This document shows positions 10,951-22,530 of a stretch of 64,000 nt of DNA, piece by piece. Both the position numbers and the translations under genes were made by a program. The stretch's first letter is position 1, and each line of letters opens with the position of its first letter. Location: assembly GCA_029237695.1 (NCBI GenBank), contig CM055265.1:117402067-117466066 (forward strand), read 5' to 3'. A model generated the notes under the pieces. The model was not told the DNA's origin and searched no databases. It saw nothing but the letters and a program-made list of their open reading frames with translations. The DNA comes from Conchocele bisecta (taxonomy: Eukaryota > Mollusca > Bivalvia > Lucinida > Thyasiridae).

Positions 10951-12060
10951 TCCTTGCGTGTCCGATAATCGTGAACCTATGCATATATAACGCATAAATA
11001 GCTATACCATAAACACAACATCAACTTCAAACATACTTACCATTTGTTTTATCATCCAATGTGTCTAAGATGCGCATAATCATAAAATATTGCTGAAATA
11101 ACACTGCATAACAGAGAGAAATACTGCATGCATATTTGCGAGGAGGCCGCCATTGAATGTACTCAATTTCGTACTACACATTTCCCAGCATGCAATTCGT
11201 TTGTGTTTACACAGAAATTCATGGAAATAGGCCAAGATGAATTTAATATTGGTTTATAGTCCCACTTTTGATAATGCAGTGACCTTTTATTTTTTAAATT
11301 ATTATTATTTGCTATTAATTAATAATTTTTAATGGGAAGTATTAAAAATATAAATTAACAAAAAAAAAATTGCTTCATTATTCATAGACACACATTTTAT
11401 GGGACATAATATAAACATGGTATGTGAACAAATGTGTGCATGCAGAATACTAGAATACCAAGGAATCATGTAGTGATTTGATAATATAACATGTATTCAC
11501 ATTGTCATAGGGAAAATACACACACTATGTCAAACATAATTGATACTGTTGGCAACAAAAATCATGGATATTTTGTTTAGAAATTGAAGGAAAAATAAAT
11601 TGGCAATACAAATACAAGGAGGACGAAAACCCAATAAAAAAAACATCATGGCCTTAATCAAACCGGAAGTTGCTAGACGCAGTGTAGGGGTCAATGAACT
11701 TTTCCTGAAAAGTTTACAGGACGATCATACCAAGTACTAATACAAGAATTTTGACTTTTGTTGCCATGGATATATGGGAATAGTGAATTTTATCAATTTT
11801 AAGTAACTTGTAGAACAATGTGTGTTACTTTACTTGTTTCACACGCATTTCTTTGGACTGAGCAGTTTTTGACAGCAGAAGATCAGATGTCAATATTTAC
11901 ATCCGGGTTTTCATGCATACGTCAAAACACGCGAGTAAGGACCGAGGTATCCGAAAACACGAAGATGGAGACTTCACGAACTTAGAACACTACACGATAT
12001 ACATGCACGAATTAACAATCATTTCTTTGATGTACATATTGTGATTCCCTCTTAATTTGG
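10951..12060. other. Unassigned AT-rich DNA
   Basis: Highly AT-rich, with ATTATTATTT and poly-A runs (11,290-11,370). No coding or repeat structure is evident. Confidence 0.5.
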
Positions 12061-12741
12061 ATCCTGTCTGTTCGATTGAGCTGAGTCAGAAATCAGCTAC
12101 AGCCCATAGTATTGTAATGTGTTGAGCTGAGTTGAACATCGGCTGGAGCTGCGTGTGTGTTGAGCCGAGTTGAACATCGGCTGGAACTGTGTGTGTGTTG
12201 AGCCGAGTTGAACATCGGCTGCAGCTTATAGAGTTGGAACTGTATAGTCGGCGAGAACTCTGGTGGTTGATAATCAGCTGAAGCCAAGTCATAGAAAGAT
12301 AGTTATTGTCACTGTTAAGCGACTCCGCTGAAATTATGTTTGGGAAGAGTGCCACATATTAGTGCCACACATTAGTGCCACACATTTCATTGTGCCGTGT
12401 AGTCCACCAGAGTTGAGCCAACACATCAATATTGTGTACATGTATATGTATTATGTTTCATCATTAGTTAAATCATTTAAGCCAGGCAGGCTGAGGAAAA
12501 TTATATATCACCATGTATGTGTATAACGCGGTTGACAACCCGCGTTAGATAATTGTGTAACAGTCACGCTACCGATCAGTGCCCGTCCGAACACGCTCGG
12601 CTCGGACGTGCGTTGTGTTATTGTTTGGGCCTAGCTAAACCGCTCGGCATAGGGCCCGCGCACCCGCACGCAGGCGGGTATACACGTTACACTTGTATCA
12701 CAATGTGAACGATTGATTCATTAAAGATGGGGGCACGCACA
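12061..12741. repeat. Second cluster of AGCCGAGTTGAACATCGGCT hairpins with a GC-rich 3' part
   Basis: Three hairpin copies start at 12,125, 12,163 and 12,201, exactly 38 bp apart, the first with one change. ACACATTAGTGCC is repeated at 12,355-12,380. The 3' part (12,525-12,690) is CpG-rich with a GCGGTT/AACCCGC hairpin and CCCGCACGCAGGCGGG. It may be the partner of the 10.1-10.95 kb block. Confidence 0.45.
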
Positions 12742-13002
12742 TGAGGATGTATTGTGGGGGTTATATTTTATTGTTTCAACCTTTAGATATGGCATTAATA
12801 TTCAGAAACATCATTTGGTTTACACGTATTTTACAGTATTGGTAAGACGGAAATCAAAATGTTTTGAGGTCAATGGCAATAAGCGCATTTTCTCAAAATA
12901 TGAGCAAAAATCATTATTTATTCGTCCAATGAATTTCCTTGTGTACACTAATTATACTTTATAGGATATCGACAATAGTCGTAAATAAGTTGATAAAGTT
13001 GA
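12742..13002 (+). repeat. Interspersed repeat, direct relative of 19,712-19,960
   Basis: GTGGGGGTTATATT, TATTGTTTCAACC, GGCATTAATAT, GTAAGACGGAAATC and TTCGTCC occur in the same order here and at 19.73-19.96 kb. The two are diverged but collinear. Confidence 0.65.
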
Positions 13003-13345
13003 TTTAAATAATTAAAACTATCAATAGCAATTCACCATTTCTGTACATCTATATACAGTGACTCAAGTCACTCTAAACACGGTATTGAAATATTAGGTAA
13101 TACTACATGTACGTAAAAAACGGATATTACGTAATTAGGTACCCGTTAAATTTCTGTAAAACGTACTATGCACAAATACATTTTCACCGTACATGAATAC
13201 CTAATTATGCAACCATTCCACATGTTTTCAACATCACATCACATGTTTTACACAATATTAACTAATATTTCAATACTGTGTTTAGAGTGACGGTATGTAC
13301 ATGCGAAGAAATGGTGATTAGTTTTAATATTTTTTCATTATTTAA
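13003..13345. mobile_element. Foldback / MITE-like element
   Basis: The left arm (about 13,003-13,110: AATTAAAACTA, TCACCATTTCT, GTCACTCTAAACAC, TATTGAAATATTAG) is repeated inverted at 13,255-13,345. The arms are about 90 bp, and the loop of about 145 bp carries no ORF. No target duplication could be assigned. Confidence 0.6.
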
Positions 13346-15400
13346 ATAAAGCATTACGCAAATATTGTATTAGCGAGCGTACCTCACTATACCCCCAGTT
13401 ACCTATGTAAACAGGGGTTATGATGAGGTACCCGCGCAATAGGTAATGCGGTCAAATAGGTCACGATGCAGTGACTATTTTCGATCAATAACTTATGTTG
13501 TAAGCGATTGTAATGTATATTTTCAATATTTATATTATTAAAATGTATCATATCGGTACCCCTTTAAGTAATATTTGTATATTTTAAATGTATTGATGTT
13601 CTCATGAAGCGCATGAATATAAGTATTAATTAATCCAGCTTATATTGAGGCAAATCACACAGCTTTAAAACATAGTGCTGGAGTATAAACCATAGTATCG
13701 TATAGTATGCATAAGTATATCACTATTAAACATTAATTACAATATGTATGCATATTATTGAAACAGTAGATGCAACCGCTGTTTCGCTATATGTGATATT
13801 TATAACAACAAAAAAATTGTATTCGTCCTCGTACGGATTTCTGTCACACAAAGCGCCATTTTCAGTTCATATTTTGACCTGTGCATATGAACCGGACTAA
13901 GTTTAAACAACGCTCGATTCCGTCCAATTCAAATTTCTCTGCAGAATGTTCAGACTAACTACATAAGTAATGCTGCTAAATAAGTGTTAACGGCTGGAAC
14001 ATGGTCATCGCTAAAAGGACGAAACCACAGTCGTATTATTGAAAAATAAGATTTACCCGAGACCTCATGGGGGCCGCCATTAATCCAGTGTAAACAATAG
14101 ACCGTGTGATCCCATTCCCCGAGTAGCCCCCGCTTAGTGAAACGGTGTGCTAATCATGATATTCTGTTCCCCAATAATTGGAAACGGTTTGAATTTATCG
14201 GTAAAAACTACGAAAGTCATAAAAAAAATAACGATGTATATTTAACATTGGATACGCGTAAACGTATATCACCGTATTACTCTCTCATCGGATCGTCAGT
14301 TGTCGTCGATAGTGATTTAACGTACTGATCTGGTCTTAACTTATTGTCAACTTTCAACGCCATTTACAGAATATGTGGCTAATTTTGTAAATAAATAATG
14401 GCTAATTACGATGACGTCTGCTCTGAAATATCTGTCAACTTGCGGACGTAATTTAAGGAAATCGATTATATTTTAAGGCTACATCTGTGACTAATTACGA
14501 ATTTATGTATGGTCTTTGGCTACACCCGACACATTACACAGATCTAGTTGTAAATACACGTCGCTTTGTGTGGATAATGCGCAGTTGTGTGTGACGAGGT
14601 GTTGATCTGATGACACCACACAGTTGTTGACCCTTAGGCAATGTTTTGAAATTGACGTGTCGTTTTGATGTGTGCCGCAACACCTCACTGTCGGAGACAA
14701 CATGACAATTAACGATATACTCTCGATTATACACAGATCTATTAGACGGCTGGTTATTAAAACAAAAAAAGTAGTTCAGTACACCTTCGTCGATATTGTT
14801 TTTAGAAAATCAGTAATATTTTCCGTAAATGGTGTTGAAAAGTTGACACAAATTATATCACCGTATTTAGATGTACCGATATTGTTTTAAAAATCAGTAA
14901 TTTTTTTCCGTAAATGGTGTTGAAAATTGACACAAAATATATAGCCGCATTTATTTTAGAAAATCACCAATATTTTCTGTAAATGGTGTTGACACAAAAT
15001 TCAGCGCTCACGCGGAATTCAAATAAAATAAAAAAAATAATAATTTAATAAATAGACGCCGAAGGCTACTGTGTTTGCGGCCAGTGAATTTTGGTCGTGG
15101 TAGCCACATGTGCAGTTCGAACAGTGTTGTGATCAGATAATTATTATTTCAAATTCATAAACAAATGTTTGCTGTCCGAAAATTAATTAATTGTGACAGC
15201 CAAACAAATAGATTTTGTGACAGTAAAAAATTATATGGCATAGACAGTACATAAAAAAAACAATAACAAACTGTCTGTGTATATATTACTTAAAGACAGA
15301 CACTTTCATCGTTGGTAAGTTTCTATCAATATATAGTTATTTTTATTAAAATCATGAAAATATTAAAACCACATAAATAATATATACGGAGAAAAGAAAA
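13346..15400. other. Unassigned AT-rich DNA
   Basis: The segment 14,820-15,000 holds three short reiterations of TAAATGGTGTTGA with AGAAAATCA. No genes or element ends are visible. Confidence 0.45.
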
Positions 15401-15404
15401 ATAC

Positions 15405-15500
15405 CAAGTCGAGCTTTGAACCCCCGACCCTTTCAGGAATCGGGAATAAAATCATAGAAGTCGGCGAGCTTAACCTCACGACTATTGCGCCATTTACGAT
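15405..15500 (-). repeat. tRNA-like SINE fragment
   Basis: On the minus strand an A-box-like AGTCGTGAGGTTAAGC is followed about 55 nt later by the B-box-like GGGGGTTCAAAGC, the spacing of a tRNA-type pol III promoter. The acceptor stem is not intact, so a functional tRNA is unlikely. Confidence 0.4.
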
Positions 15501-15557
15501 GATCACATTTATACAGAAGTGCTATCAGTATTACGCAACCATTTGAACGTAATAATT

Positions 15558-15589
15558 GTATCCCCCGGACTCCGTCGGTCGGGGGATAC
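15558..15589. repeat. 5'-terminal hairpin of Helitron copy 1
   Basis: GTATCCCCC (15,558-15,566) pairs with GGGGGATAC (15,581-15,589) across a 14-nt loop. The same structure ends copy 2 at 57,155-57,182. Confidence 0.8.
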
Positions 15590-15607
15590 TATGGATTTGA
15601 CAGCGGG

Positions 15608-15608
<1 letters not shown>

Positions 15609-15651
<43 letters not shown>

Positions 15652-15666
15652 GTGTCCGCGTCCGCC
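15609..15666. repeat. (CGTCCG)n hexanucleotide microsatellite
   Basis: About nine GCGTCC units with one GTGTCC interruption. In Helitron copy 2 the same place (57,101-57,138) holds a shorter, rearranged version. Confidence 0.9.
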
Positions 15667-15679
15667 GCAGACACTTCTT

Positions 15680-16905
15680 GTCCGGAGCATAACTCGAACA
15701 CCCTTTGGAATATTTTCATGAAACTTCACACGTGCATAGACCTCGACCCGAAGGTGTGTCGCGCACAAGAATGACAACTCTTGCATAGGTAATTTTTGAG
15801 TTATCTCCCTTTTTTGTTTCTCGCACTGATTTCGTGTCCGGAGCATAACTCCACCACCCTTTGGAATATTTTCATGAAACTTCACACATGCATAGACCAC
15901 GACCCGAAGGTGTGTCGCGCACAAGAATGACAACTCTTGCATAGCTAATTTTTTAGTTATCTCCCTTTTTTGTTTCGCGCACTGATTGACCATAACTCGA
16001 CCACCCTTTGGAATATTTTTCTGAAACTTCACACATTCAATTAGACCACGAACCGAAGGTGTGTTGTGCACAAGAATGACAACTCTTGCATAGCTAATTT
16101 TTGAGTTATCTCCCTTTTTTGTTTTCGCGCACTGATTTCGTGTCCGGAGCATAACTCCACCACCCTTTGGAATATTTTCATGAAACTTCACACATGCATA
16201 GACCACGACCCGAAAGTGTGTCGCGCACAAGAATGACAACTCTTGCATAGCTAATTTTTTAGTTATCTACCTTTTTTGTTTCGCGCACTGATTGACCATA
16301 ACTCGACCACCCTTTGGAATATTTTTCTGAAACTTCACACATTCAATTAGACCACGAACCGAAGGTGTGTCGTGCACAAGAATGACAACTCTTGCATAGC
16401 TAATTTTTGAGTTATCTCCCTTTTTTGTTTTCGCGCACTGATTTCGTGTCCGGAGCATAACTCCACCACCCTTTGGAATATTTTCATGAAACTTCACACA
16501 TGCATAGACCACGACCCGAAGGTGTGTCGCGCACAAGAATGACAACTCTTGCATAGATAATTTTTTAGTTATCTCCCTTTTTTGTTTCGCGCACTGATTG
16601 ACCATAACTCGACCACCCTTTGGAATATTTTTCTGAAACTTCACACATTCAATTAGGCCACGAACCGAAGGTGTGTCGTGCACCAGAATGACAACTCTTG
16701 CATAGCTAATTTTTGAGTTATCTCCCTTTTTTGTTTTCGCGCACTGATTTCCTGTCCGGAGCATAACTCGACCACCCTTTGGAATATTTTCATGAAACTT
16801 CACACATGCATAGATCACGACCCGGAGGTGTGTCGCGCACAAGAATGACAACTCTTGCGTAGCTAATTTTTGAGTTATCTCCTTTTTTGTTCTGCGCACT
16901 CTACA
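15680..16905. repeat. Tandem array of about 150-bp units with a 306-bp dimeric order
   Basis: Eight units are phased by CATAACTC at about 15,689, 15,843, 15,990, 16,150, 16,298, 16,455, 16,603 and 16,763. Two unit types alternate (TTTTCATGAAAC..GCATAGACC and TTTTTCTGAAAC..CAATTAGACC), so the higher-order period is about 306 bp. Because 306 is a multiple of three, long minus-strand frames run through the array. I treat them as non-coding. Confidence 0.9.
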
Positions 16906-17084
16906 AACTGGACAATAATGCATGAAGACCCGTTTTCTCGTCTGCTCTGTACACCTTTTCTCGTGTGCTCTGTACACCTTACCTGTAGAGAGAACAATAG
17001 AGACTGGGAGAACCATTAACCTGTGCATGTGCTAGCATGTGCTAGCATGTGCAAATGTCCAGTCTTGACCACTCTTGACCACAG

Positions 17085-17880
17085 GTAATTTATACAGGTA
17101 AATTACTACATTGGATATTACATTTCCGTAAACTGTGTTGAAAATAGTGTGGCATTATGTGGACCTGTGCAGATATATGTAGATAAATATAGGACTATTA
17201 ACAAAAAACTTCTGGGCTCCAGTAGCAAGCATTATTTTTAATTTAAAAAAAAAAAAATCCATTTTTTTTTCAAATTCTTTTTCAATTTTTGTCCAGTAGC
17301 ATAAGGTCGTAAGTGCTATATACAGACTATTCACCTGTGCATGTGCTAGCATGTGCAACTGACCACTGACCACTTACAGGTAATTTATACAGGTAAATGA
17401 TTATATTACATTTTCGTAAACTGTGTTGAAAATATTGTGGCAATATGTGGACCTGTGCATATATGATATGTAGATAAATATAGGACTATTAAAAAACATT
17501 CTGGGCTCCAGTAGGGAGCATTATTTTTTCATTTTTTTTAAATTTAATTTTTTTTTTTCCATTTTTTTTTTTTACATTCTTTTTCAATTTTTTAACTGAC
17601 CACTAACTTATTTCAGGTAATTTATACAGGTACATTATTACATTTCCGTAAACTGTGTTGACAATATTGTGGCAGTATGTGGACCTGTGCAGATATATGT
17701 AGATAAATATAGGACTATTAAAAGAAAATTCTGGTCTCCAGTAGCAAGCATTATTATTTTTAATTTTTAAACTTTTTTTTTCCATTTTATTTTTTCATTT
17801 CTTTCTTTTTCAAATTCTTTTTAAATTTTTGTCTGGTAGCATAAGGTCGTAAGTGCTATATACAGACTATTATCATATAA
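17085..17880. repeat. Three units of about 280 bp with long A/T tracts
   Basis: Units are phased by CCGTAAACTGTGTTGA (17,128; a close variant at 17,415; 17,646), each followed by TGTGGACCTGTGCA, AGATAAATATAGGACTATTA and homopolymer-rich DNA, with GCATAAGGTCGTAAGTGC in two units. Inverted counterparts are at 55.66-56.40 kb. Confidence 0.85.
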
Positions 17881-17884
17881 TAAA

Positions 17885-17950
17885 ACAATTATTGACTAGT
17901 GAGCCATAGAATATAATCTGATATTCTATGGCTCACTAGTCAATAATTGT
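17885..17950. repeat. Perfect 30-bp-stem hairpin, copy 1
   Basis: Arms 17,885-17,914 and 17,921-17,950 are exact complements (cores ATTGACTAGTGAGCCATAG and CTATGGCTCACTAGTCAAT) around the 6-nt loop AATCTG. The hairpin is followed by about 95 bp ending at GATTCCGCGGAATTC, itself a near-palindrome. Two other copies are at 51,794-51,859 and 55,592-55,657. Confidence 0.95.
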
Positions 17951-18119
17951 ATAATATGTTCGGGCCAGTGAAAATTGCTTTCGGGCCCAGGCTCGAGGTC
18001 AAGGCTGGAAAAGGCGAGGCATTTGATTCCGCGGAATTCTTGTTTACTTATCTCACTTTGTTGTTTCGTGCTCTGATTTTGTATCCAGAGCATAACTCGA
18101 ACACCCTTTGGAATATTTT

Positions 18120-18345
18120 TATGCCCCACCACGATAGTGGAGGGGGCATTTAGTGTTACCCTTGTCCGTCCGTCCGTCCGCACACACGAATGGGTACTTG
18201 TTGTAAGCGTACGGGGATCTTATTGGGTAGGGTTAGGATAGTGTTGGGTACTCTTGTTGGGTATTTTTATAGAGTAAAAACCCAACAAGTATTCATTTGT
18301 AGGAACGTGCGTCCCGTCCTCCCGTCGTCCCGTCCGTCCGTCCGT
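18120..18345. repeat. Small repeat insertion with (GTCC)n inside Helitron copy 1
   Basis: It begins ATGCCCCACCACGATAGTGG (hairpin-forming) and contains GTCCGTCCGTCCG twice and the pair TTGTTGGGT..TTTTTA / AAAAACCCAACAAG. It is absent from copy 2, so it was added to copy 1 or lost from copy 2. Confidence 0.65.
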
Positions 18346-18735
18346 CACAAATCTTTAACACTCGGGTAAATGTCTAATAATTTCTTCATCCTTCGACCGA
18401 TCTCCTTCATATTTCATATATACATTGCTCCAATGGTCATCTACCGCCCTGTGCCAAATCCACGTTCGTCCTGCCCCCGCCAAGCCCAGGGTTCAGATCA
18501 CATACTTAGTGCTTCAAAAACTTTAACGCTCAGGTAAATATCTTATAATTTCTGTTTTCTTTCACGGATCAGCTTCATATTTCACATATGCATTGCTCTA
18601 ATGGTCCTCTACCGCCCTGTGTCAAATCCACGTTCGTCCTGCCCCCGCCAAGCCCAGGGTCAAGGTCACATACTTGGTGCTTCAAAAACTTAAACGCTCA
18701 GGTAAAAGAAAATTTTGACTTGGAATTTGGCCTCA
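18346..18735. repeat. 168-bp tandem array, three units (Helitron copy 1)
   Basis: The unit contains TTTAACGCTCAGGTAAAT, TCATATTTCACATATGCATT, CTACCGCCCTGTG and CACGTTCGTCCTGCCCCCGC. It is the complement of the eight-unit array at 54.1-55.4 kb. Confidence 0.9.
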
Positions 18736-19119
18736 TTTATTATCAAAGCGATATGTGGGACATCAGTGTTCTTCTAGTTTATTAAACTTCACATATGCAT
18801 AGAAGACGACCCAAAGGTGTGTCGCACGTAAGAATGACAACTCTTGCGTCGTTAATTTCTTAGTTATCTCCCTTTGTTGTTTCGTGCACTGATTTCGTGT
18901 CCGGAGCATAACTCGAACACCCTTTGGAATATTTTCATGAAACTTCACACATGCATAGACCACGACCCTAAAGGTGTGTCACGCAAGAATAACAACTCTT
19001 GCATCACTAATTTTTTAGTTATCTCCCTTTGTTTGTCCGTCACTGATTTTGTCTCCGGAGCATAACTCGAACACCCTTTTATCAAACTACTTGTGCATCT
19101 GGGGAGGGGGATACACATG

Positions 19120-19146
19120 CGCTTGTCGACAAGCGTCCATTTCTAG
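19120..19146 (+). repeat. Helitron 3' end: 16-bp palindrome plus CTAG
   Basis: CGCTTGTCGACAAGCG, 7-nt spacer TCCATTT, CTAG, then host T. This is the classical Helitron terminator layout, though with a slightly short spacer. Confidence 0.85.
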
Positions 19147-19479
19147 TTATTAAATTATTTGCAACTCCATCTACAACGATACCGTTACAGAGATACGCTA
19201 TTGAAACAACATGTATTAGTACCCATAACATAACGAAGTAATGTATCAATCATTATATATCACAGGAGATAGATTAAAACTATATGTACTAATAAACAGA
19301 ACAATCCGCTTGGCTTGTATGAAAATAGTTCGCGTGATATTGATTTTCTCCCTTGCCGAAAGTAGTTCACTGATTTATTAATTCCAAATAAGACGTGTTT
19401 GCATAATGAGTATGTGGATACAATTAATTATGTCTGTTTTCGATATCTTATGTAAGATATATTTGCTTAATTATTTTAC

Positions 19480-19960
19480 AACAAAAAATGCATTGTACTG
19501 GCTTTGTATTGATTTCCTTTGATTACATATTGGTTTTTGTTAATAAAAACGCGGTTATCTCGCTTGACCTCAAAATTATTTATATCAGTCATACAACTTG
19601 GACAAAAGAATGCAAATAAGTGTACCATGTGTACCAATTGAATGCTATTCTTGTATATTAACGACATGCGTAATGCTTGAAACAATAAAAGAAAACCCTT
19701 ACACTACATCCTGATGTATTAGTATGCATTGTGGGGGTTATATTGTATTGTTTCAACCCTTAGCATGTTTAGGTGTGGCATTAATATACACAAATAGCAT
19801 TACTTTGTATTACATGGTACACTTGATGGCAGTATTTTGCATTATTTGTAAGACGGAAATCCAGAATTCTGATACCAGGGGCGATAACCGCGTTTTCTTG
19901 GAATATTAACCAAAAATAATATTTATGGAAATAAAATTGACATTTGTTCGTCCAAATATA
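19480..19960. repeat. Head-to-head inverted copies of the GTGGGGGTTATATT repeat
   Basis: 19,725-19,960 (+) carries TTGTTTCAACC, TTAATATAC, GGTACACTT and GATAACCGCGTTTT. Diverged versions of the same blocks appear in reverse complement at 19,480-19,690 (AAAACGCGGTTATCTCG, AAGTGTACC, GTATATTAACG, GCTTGAAACAATA). The centre is near 19,710, forming a foldback. Confidence 0.65.
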
Positions 19961-20333
19961 ACAAGACAAAGTCAAGAGATCCATGATAATCGCCGAACAC
20001 GACTACTAGAAAAATTACATTACAAGTACAATACAATACATGTTATGGTGTATACTAGATATACTTCATAGGAGTAATTAAGTTGATACATATAATAATT
20101 GATTCAAATAATAAAAACTAGTCACACTGTTGTCACATGTACATACACTAAACCGGTTCACTCTAATGACATTTAAATATTAGTTAATATTTTGTAAACA
20201 CCGGACAATTTCGATGTTTAATTATGTACCCGTGTAATTTATGTAGTAAGCATGCATTTTTTGCAAAGTTTACGAGACATAATCTTTAATCTGGCAAGCT
20301 AAACACAGCAGAACACGTTTACGATAAACGTAC

Positions 20334-20443
20334 CTTCTTCTTCCTCTGATACCGGACACTGTTCTGGCGGTGCAGTTCCGTTCTGACGACCCTAGACCTC
20401 TGATCGCGCTCTTTTTTGCTGATGAAATACCTCTGAAGAGCAG
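20334..20443 (-). CDS. Possible single coding exon of an unidentified host gene
   Basis: On the minus strand TATATTGTAG precedes a 110-bp open segment ending AAGAAGAAG|GTACGT. An alternative acceptor, CTCTTCAG, would start the exon at 20,432 (99 bp, exactly 33 codons). The frame reads RYFISKKERDQRSRVVRTEL followed by HRQNSVRYQRKKK: highly basic, helix-forming, of no family I recognise. The local sequence is less AT-rich than its flanks. The other two frames have a stop or a less protein-like composition. A candidate upstream donor is at 23,474, and joining it to the 20,443 acceptor keeps the frame open, but no ATG is found. It could also be a repeat fragment or chance. Confidence 0.35.
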
Positions 20444-21180
20444 CTACAATATACAGTAATAAAGCGTACATTAATCATGTTAATACGCAGATATTAATAG
20501 GACTCAGCGCAATGCATTATAATAACACAAAACTGTCCAACATAAAGCACTTGTTGATAAAGTATTATATTTAATAGTATGTGTAGATGTAGAATAATGA
20601 TTATGTTGGATATTTTTGTGGTATTAAAATGCGTTGCACCCCCACCCCGGCATTCACATTTTTGCCATGGATGATAGTCCATAAATAAATGACAGTGTCT
20701 AGCATAGATATTATCTGGTCAGTAGGTGATTCTTGTGAAGAGAAACAGAAAACAAACCACATTTAAACCGCATTACGCAAACAGGTCTTGTCTGCATTTG
20801 TTAGATTGACTCGACTACTTGCGACAAGGGAGACAAACACAATTGCATATACTCAAACATGAACTACTTTCAGTCGAGTCAATCACTAATTATCGCCATT
20901 ACATGATTACGTTGTTTCGTCTGCTGAATAGTCTACTGTGGTTATCATGATTATTGCAAATGTGCAGTGTCTAATAATTTAAAACATGCGAGAATGTACT
21001 TTTTTTTAATCTACGAAAGCCGGTCATCCATTATCGCGGGCATGATTGGGACGAACGTATACATCGTATATCTCGCACCACTTTATATTGTGTATGTGGC
21101 CATTATTTTGCATGGATACATAGGTCACATGAGTGTGTAGATATATTTTCCGAAGAAAAAGGGGGGGGGGGGGGGGGGGG
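20444..21180. other. Unassigned AT-rich DNA
   Basis: No feature recognised. AGTCGAGTCAATC (20,872) and its complement GATTGACTCGACT (20,803) make a 13-bp inverted pair spanning 80 bp. Confidence 0.4.
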
Positions 21181-21425
21181 GCATAAAATAAATCAAAATA
21201 ATATCTGCTTGTTTGGAGCCTCGAACCCACTATTAATAGCAATGTAGACGTCGGCACTAATCATTATAATATGGATTACATGTGAACATAGATCGAAACT
21301 ATTAGATATGAAGCGTACTTTAGAACAGTGTCGTTACCTACCTCACCCGTATTGTATTTTGAATATCGACCTTTTGTTTGTAAACAAGGGCCAAATTATC
21401 ATCTGCGGACAATAGGACATGGAAA
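21180..21425 (-). repeat. SINE-like repeat, relative of 30,715-30,930
   Basis: Read on the minus strand it runs CGCAGATGATAA, TTGTTTACAAACAAA, GGTCGATATT, TTAGTGCCGA, AATAGTGGGTTCGAGGC and AGCAGATATT, the same order as the plus-strand copy at 30.72-30.93 kb. The tRNA-like B box is GGTTCGAGGCT. A poly-G run of about 20 bases (21,162-21,181) borders it. Confidence 0.65.
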
Positions 21426-21949
21426 TGCTTCAAGACGTAAACCTAAATAATAATATGCTTTATATAAGTGTGACAAGTGTTAAACATAACACACTTGTAT
21501 GCAATTATAATATTGACAGAAACACCCGGCCCTTTGGACCTATATGTCACTTTCAAATATATGAGTAACATTATGAAGGAATGTATATAAAAACAAATTG
21601 TTGACAATATTTGACACCTAAAATGAGCAGTCGTATGAGGGGTGACACAGTTTTAGCTCATGTTTACTTGCATACACGAATGGCATAGATATTTGTTAAT
21701 TCTACTTATCGGCGTACTCCGTTTATTATCACAAGTGACCAATGTCGCTCCACACCAGAATGCACATATGCGCAGTCTGGTCGGGATAAACAATGCTCAC
21801 TATGTGGTAATAATGTATTACTAAGCTATTATCTTGTCTATAAGTGGGTTCACATGTGCATGGATTTGAACATTCTCAGTGTTTCAGTTTTGCGCTAACT
21901 ACATGTATAATGTTTGTGTTTCTACGCCTGTTTCTAATCACGCTGTATG

Positions 21950-22300
21950 AGTGTGCAGAACGAACGAAATATGTGACCTTGACCTTGGGATCAGCGGGGG
22001 TTGGACGGTCGTGGATTTGTCACAGCAAGGTAGTAGACCCTTAGAGGAATGCATGCGTGAAATATTAAGAATGTTCAATGAAGGAAATATAAGTTATGAC
22101 ATATTTCTCTGATGTTAAGTTTAGGGACGGACGGACGGACGGACGGACGGACGAACAACCTGACTCTAGTCACCCGCTCCACACACACACACTTGTCGCG
22201 GAGGTATAATGATTCTAAAGTGCTGACAAATCATGTCTTTACTGATAAAGAAGACAATATATAATACAGCAGCAGACAACAATTTTAGTTTTTTAGCTCG
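21950..22300 (+). repeat. Left arm of an inverted repeat (pair with 23,070-23,315)
   Basis: It contains GTGACCTTGACCTTGGGAT, GTTGGACGGTCGTGGATTTG, CCTTAGAGGAATGCATGCGTG, a (GGAC)n run at 22,123-22,152, and GGAGGTATAATGATT. All but the microsatellite recur in reverse complement in the right arm. The first 140 bp are related to the 167-bp monomer of the Helitrons. Confidence 0.8.
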
Positions 22301-22530
22301 CCTGCACGAAGTGCAGAAGAACTTATGGCATACCCCCGGCGTCGTCGGCGTCGGCGTCCACAAACTTAAAGCTGGGGTAAATGTCTTATAACTTCTGTTT
22401 CCTTTCATGGAACACCTTGTTATTTCATACATGTATTCCTCAGATGACCCTCTATCATGCTGTAGAAAATCCATGACCCACCACCCAACCCTTATCACAA
22501 GGTCAATGTCACAAACTTATCACATTCATA
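22301..22530. repeat. Interspersed repeat fragment related to the 167-bp monomer
   Basis: It starts TAGCTCGCCTGCACGAAGTGC with GGCGTCGTCGGCGTCGGCG, then a 160-bp segment (AAACTTAAAGCTGGGGTAAA, TTATAACTTCTGTTTCCTTTC, ACAAGGTCAATGTCACAAAC) that aligns by eye to the Helitron monomer. Confidence 0.6.

Larger units (their letters stand above)
15556..19146 (+). mobile_element. Non-autonomous Helitron, copy 1 (satellite-carrying)
   Basis: The 5' end is TTGTATCCCCCGGACTCCG. The 3' end is the 16-bp palindrome CGCTTGTCGACAAGCG (19,120-19,135), 7 nt, then CTAG (19,143-19,146). Flanking bases are A on the left and T on the right, the Helitron insertion rule, with no target duplication. A second copy (53,669-57,184, opposite strand) has identical ends. 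There is no Rep/helicase ORF. The interior is (CGTCCG)n, an 8-unit array of about 150 bp, three units of about 280 bp with A/T tracts, a 30-bp-stem hairpin, a 168-bp array of three units and three more 150-bp-type units. If the canonical TC start is preferred, the element begins at 15,561. Confidence 0.78.

Noticed and set aside
15589..17028. Long minus-strand frames (219 and 253 residues) with repeated peptide blocks such as ATHLRVVVYACVKFHENIP
   Set aside because: They run through the 150-bp satellite, whose 306-bp dimer is divisible by three. The same peptides appear in other satellite arrays, and nothing suggests codon selection.
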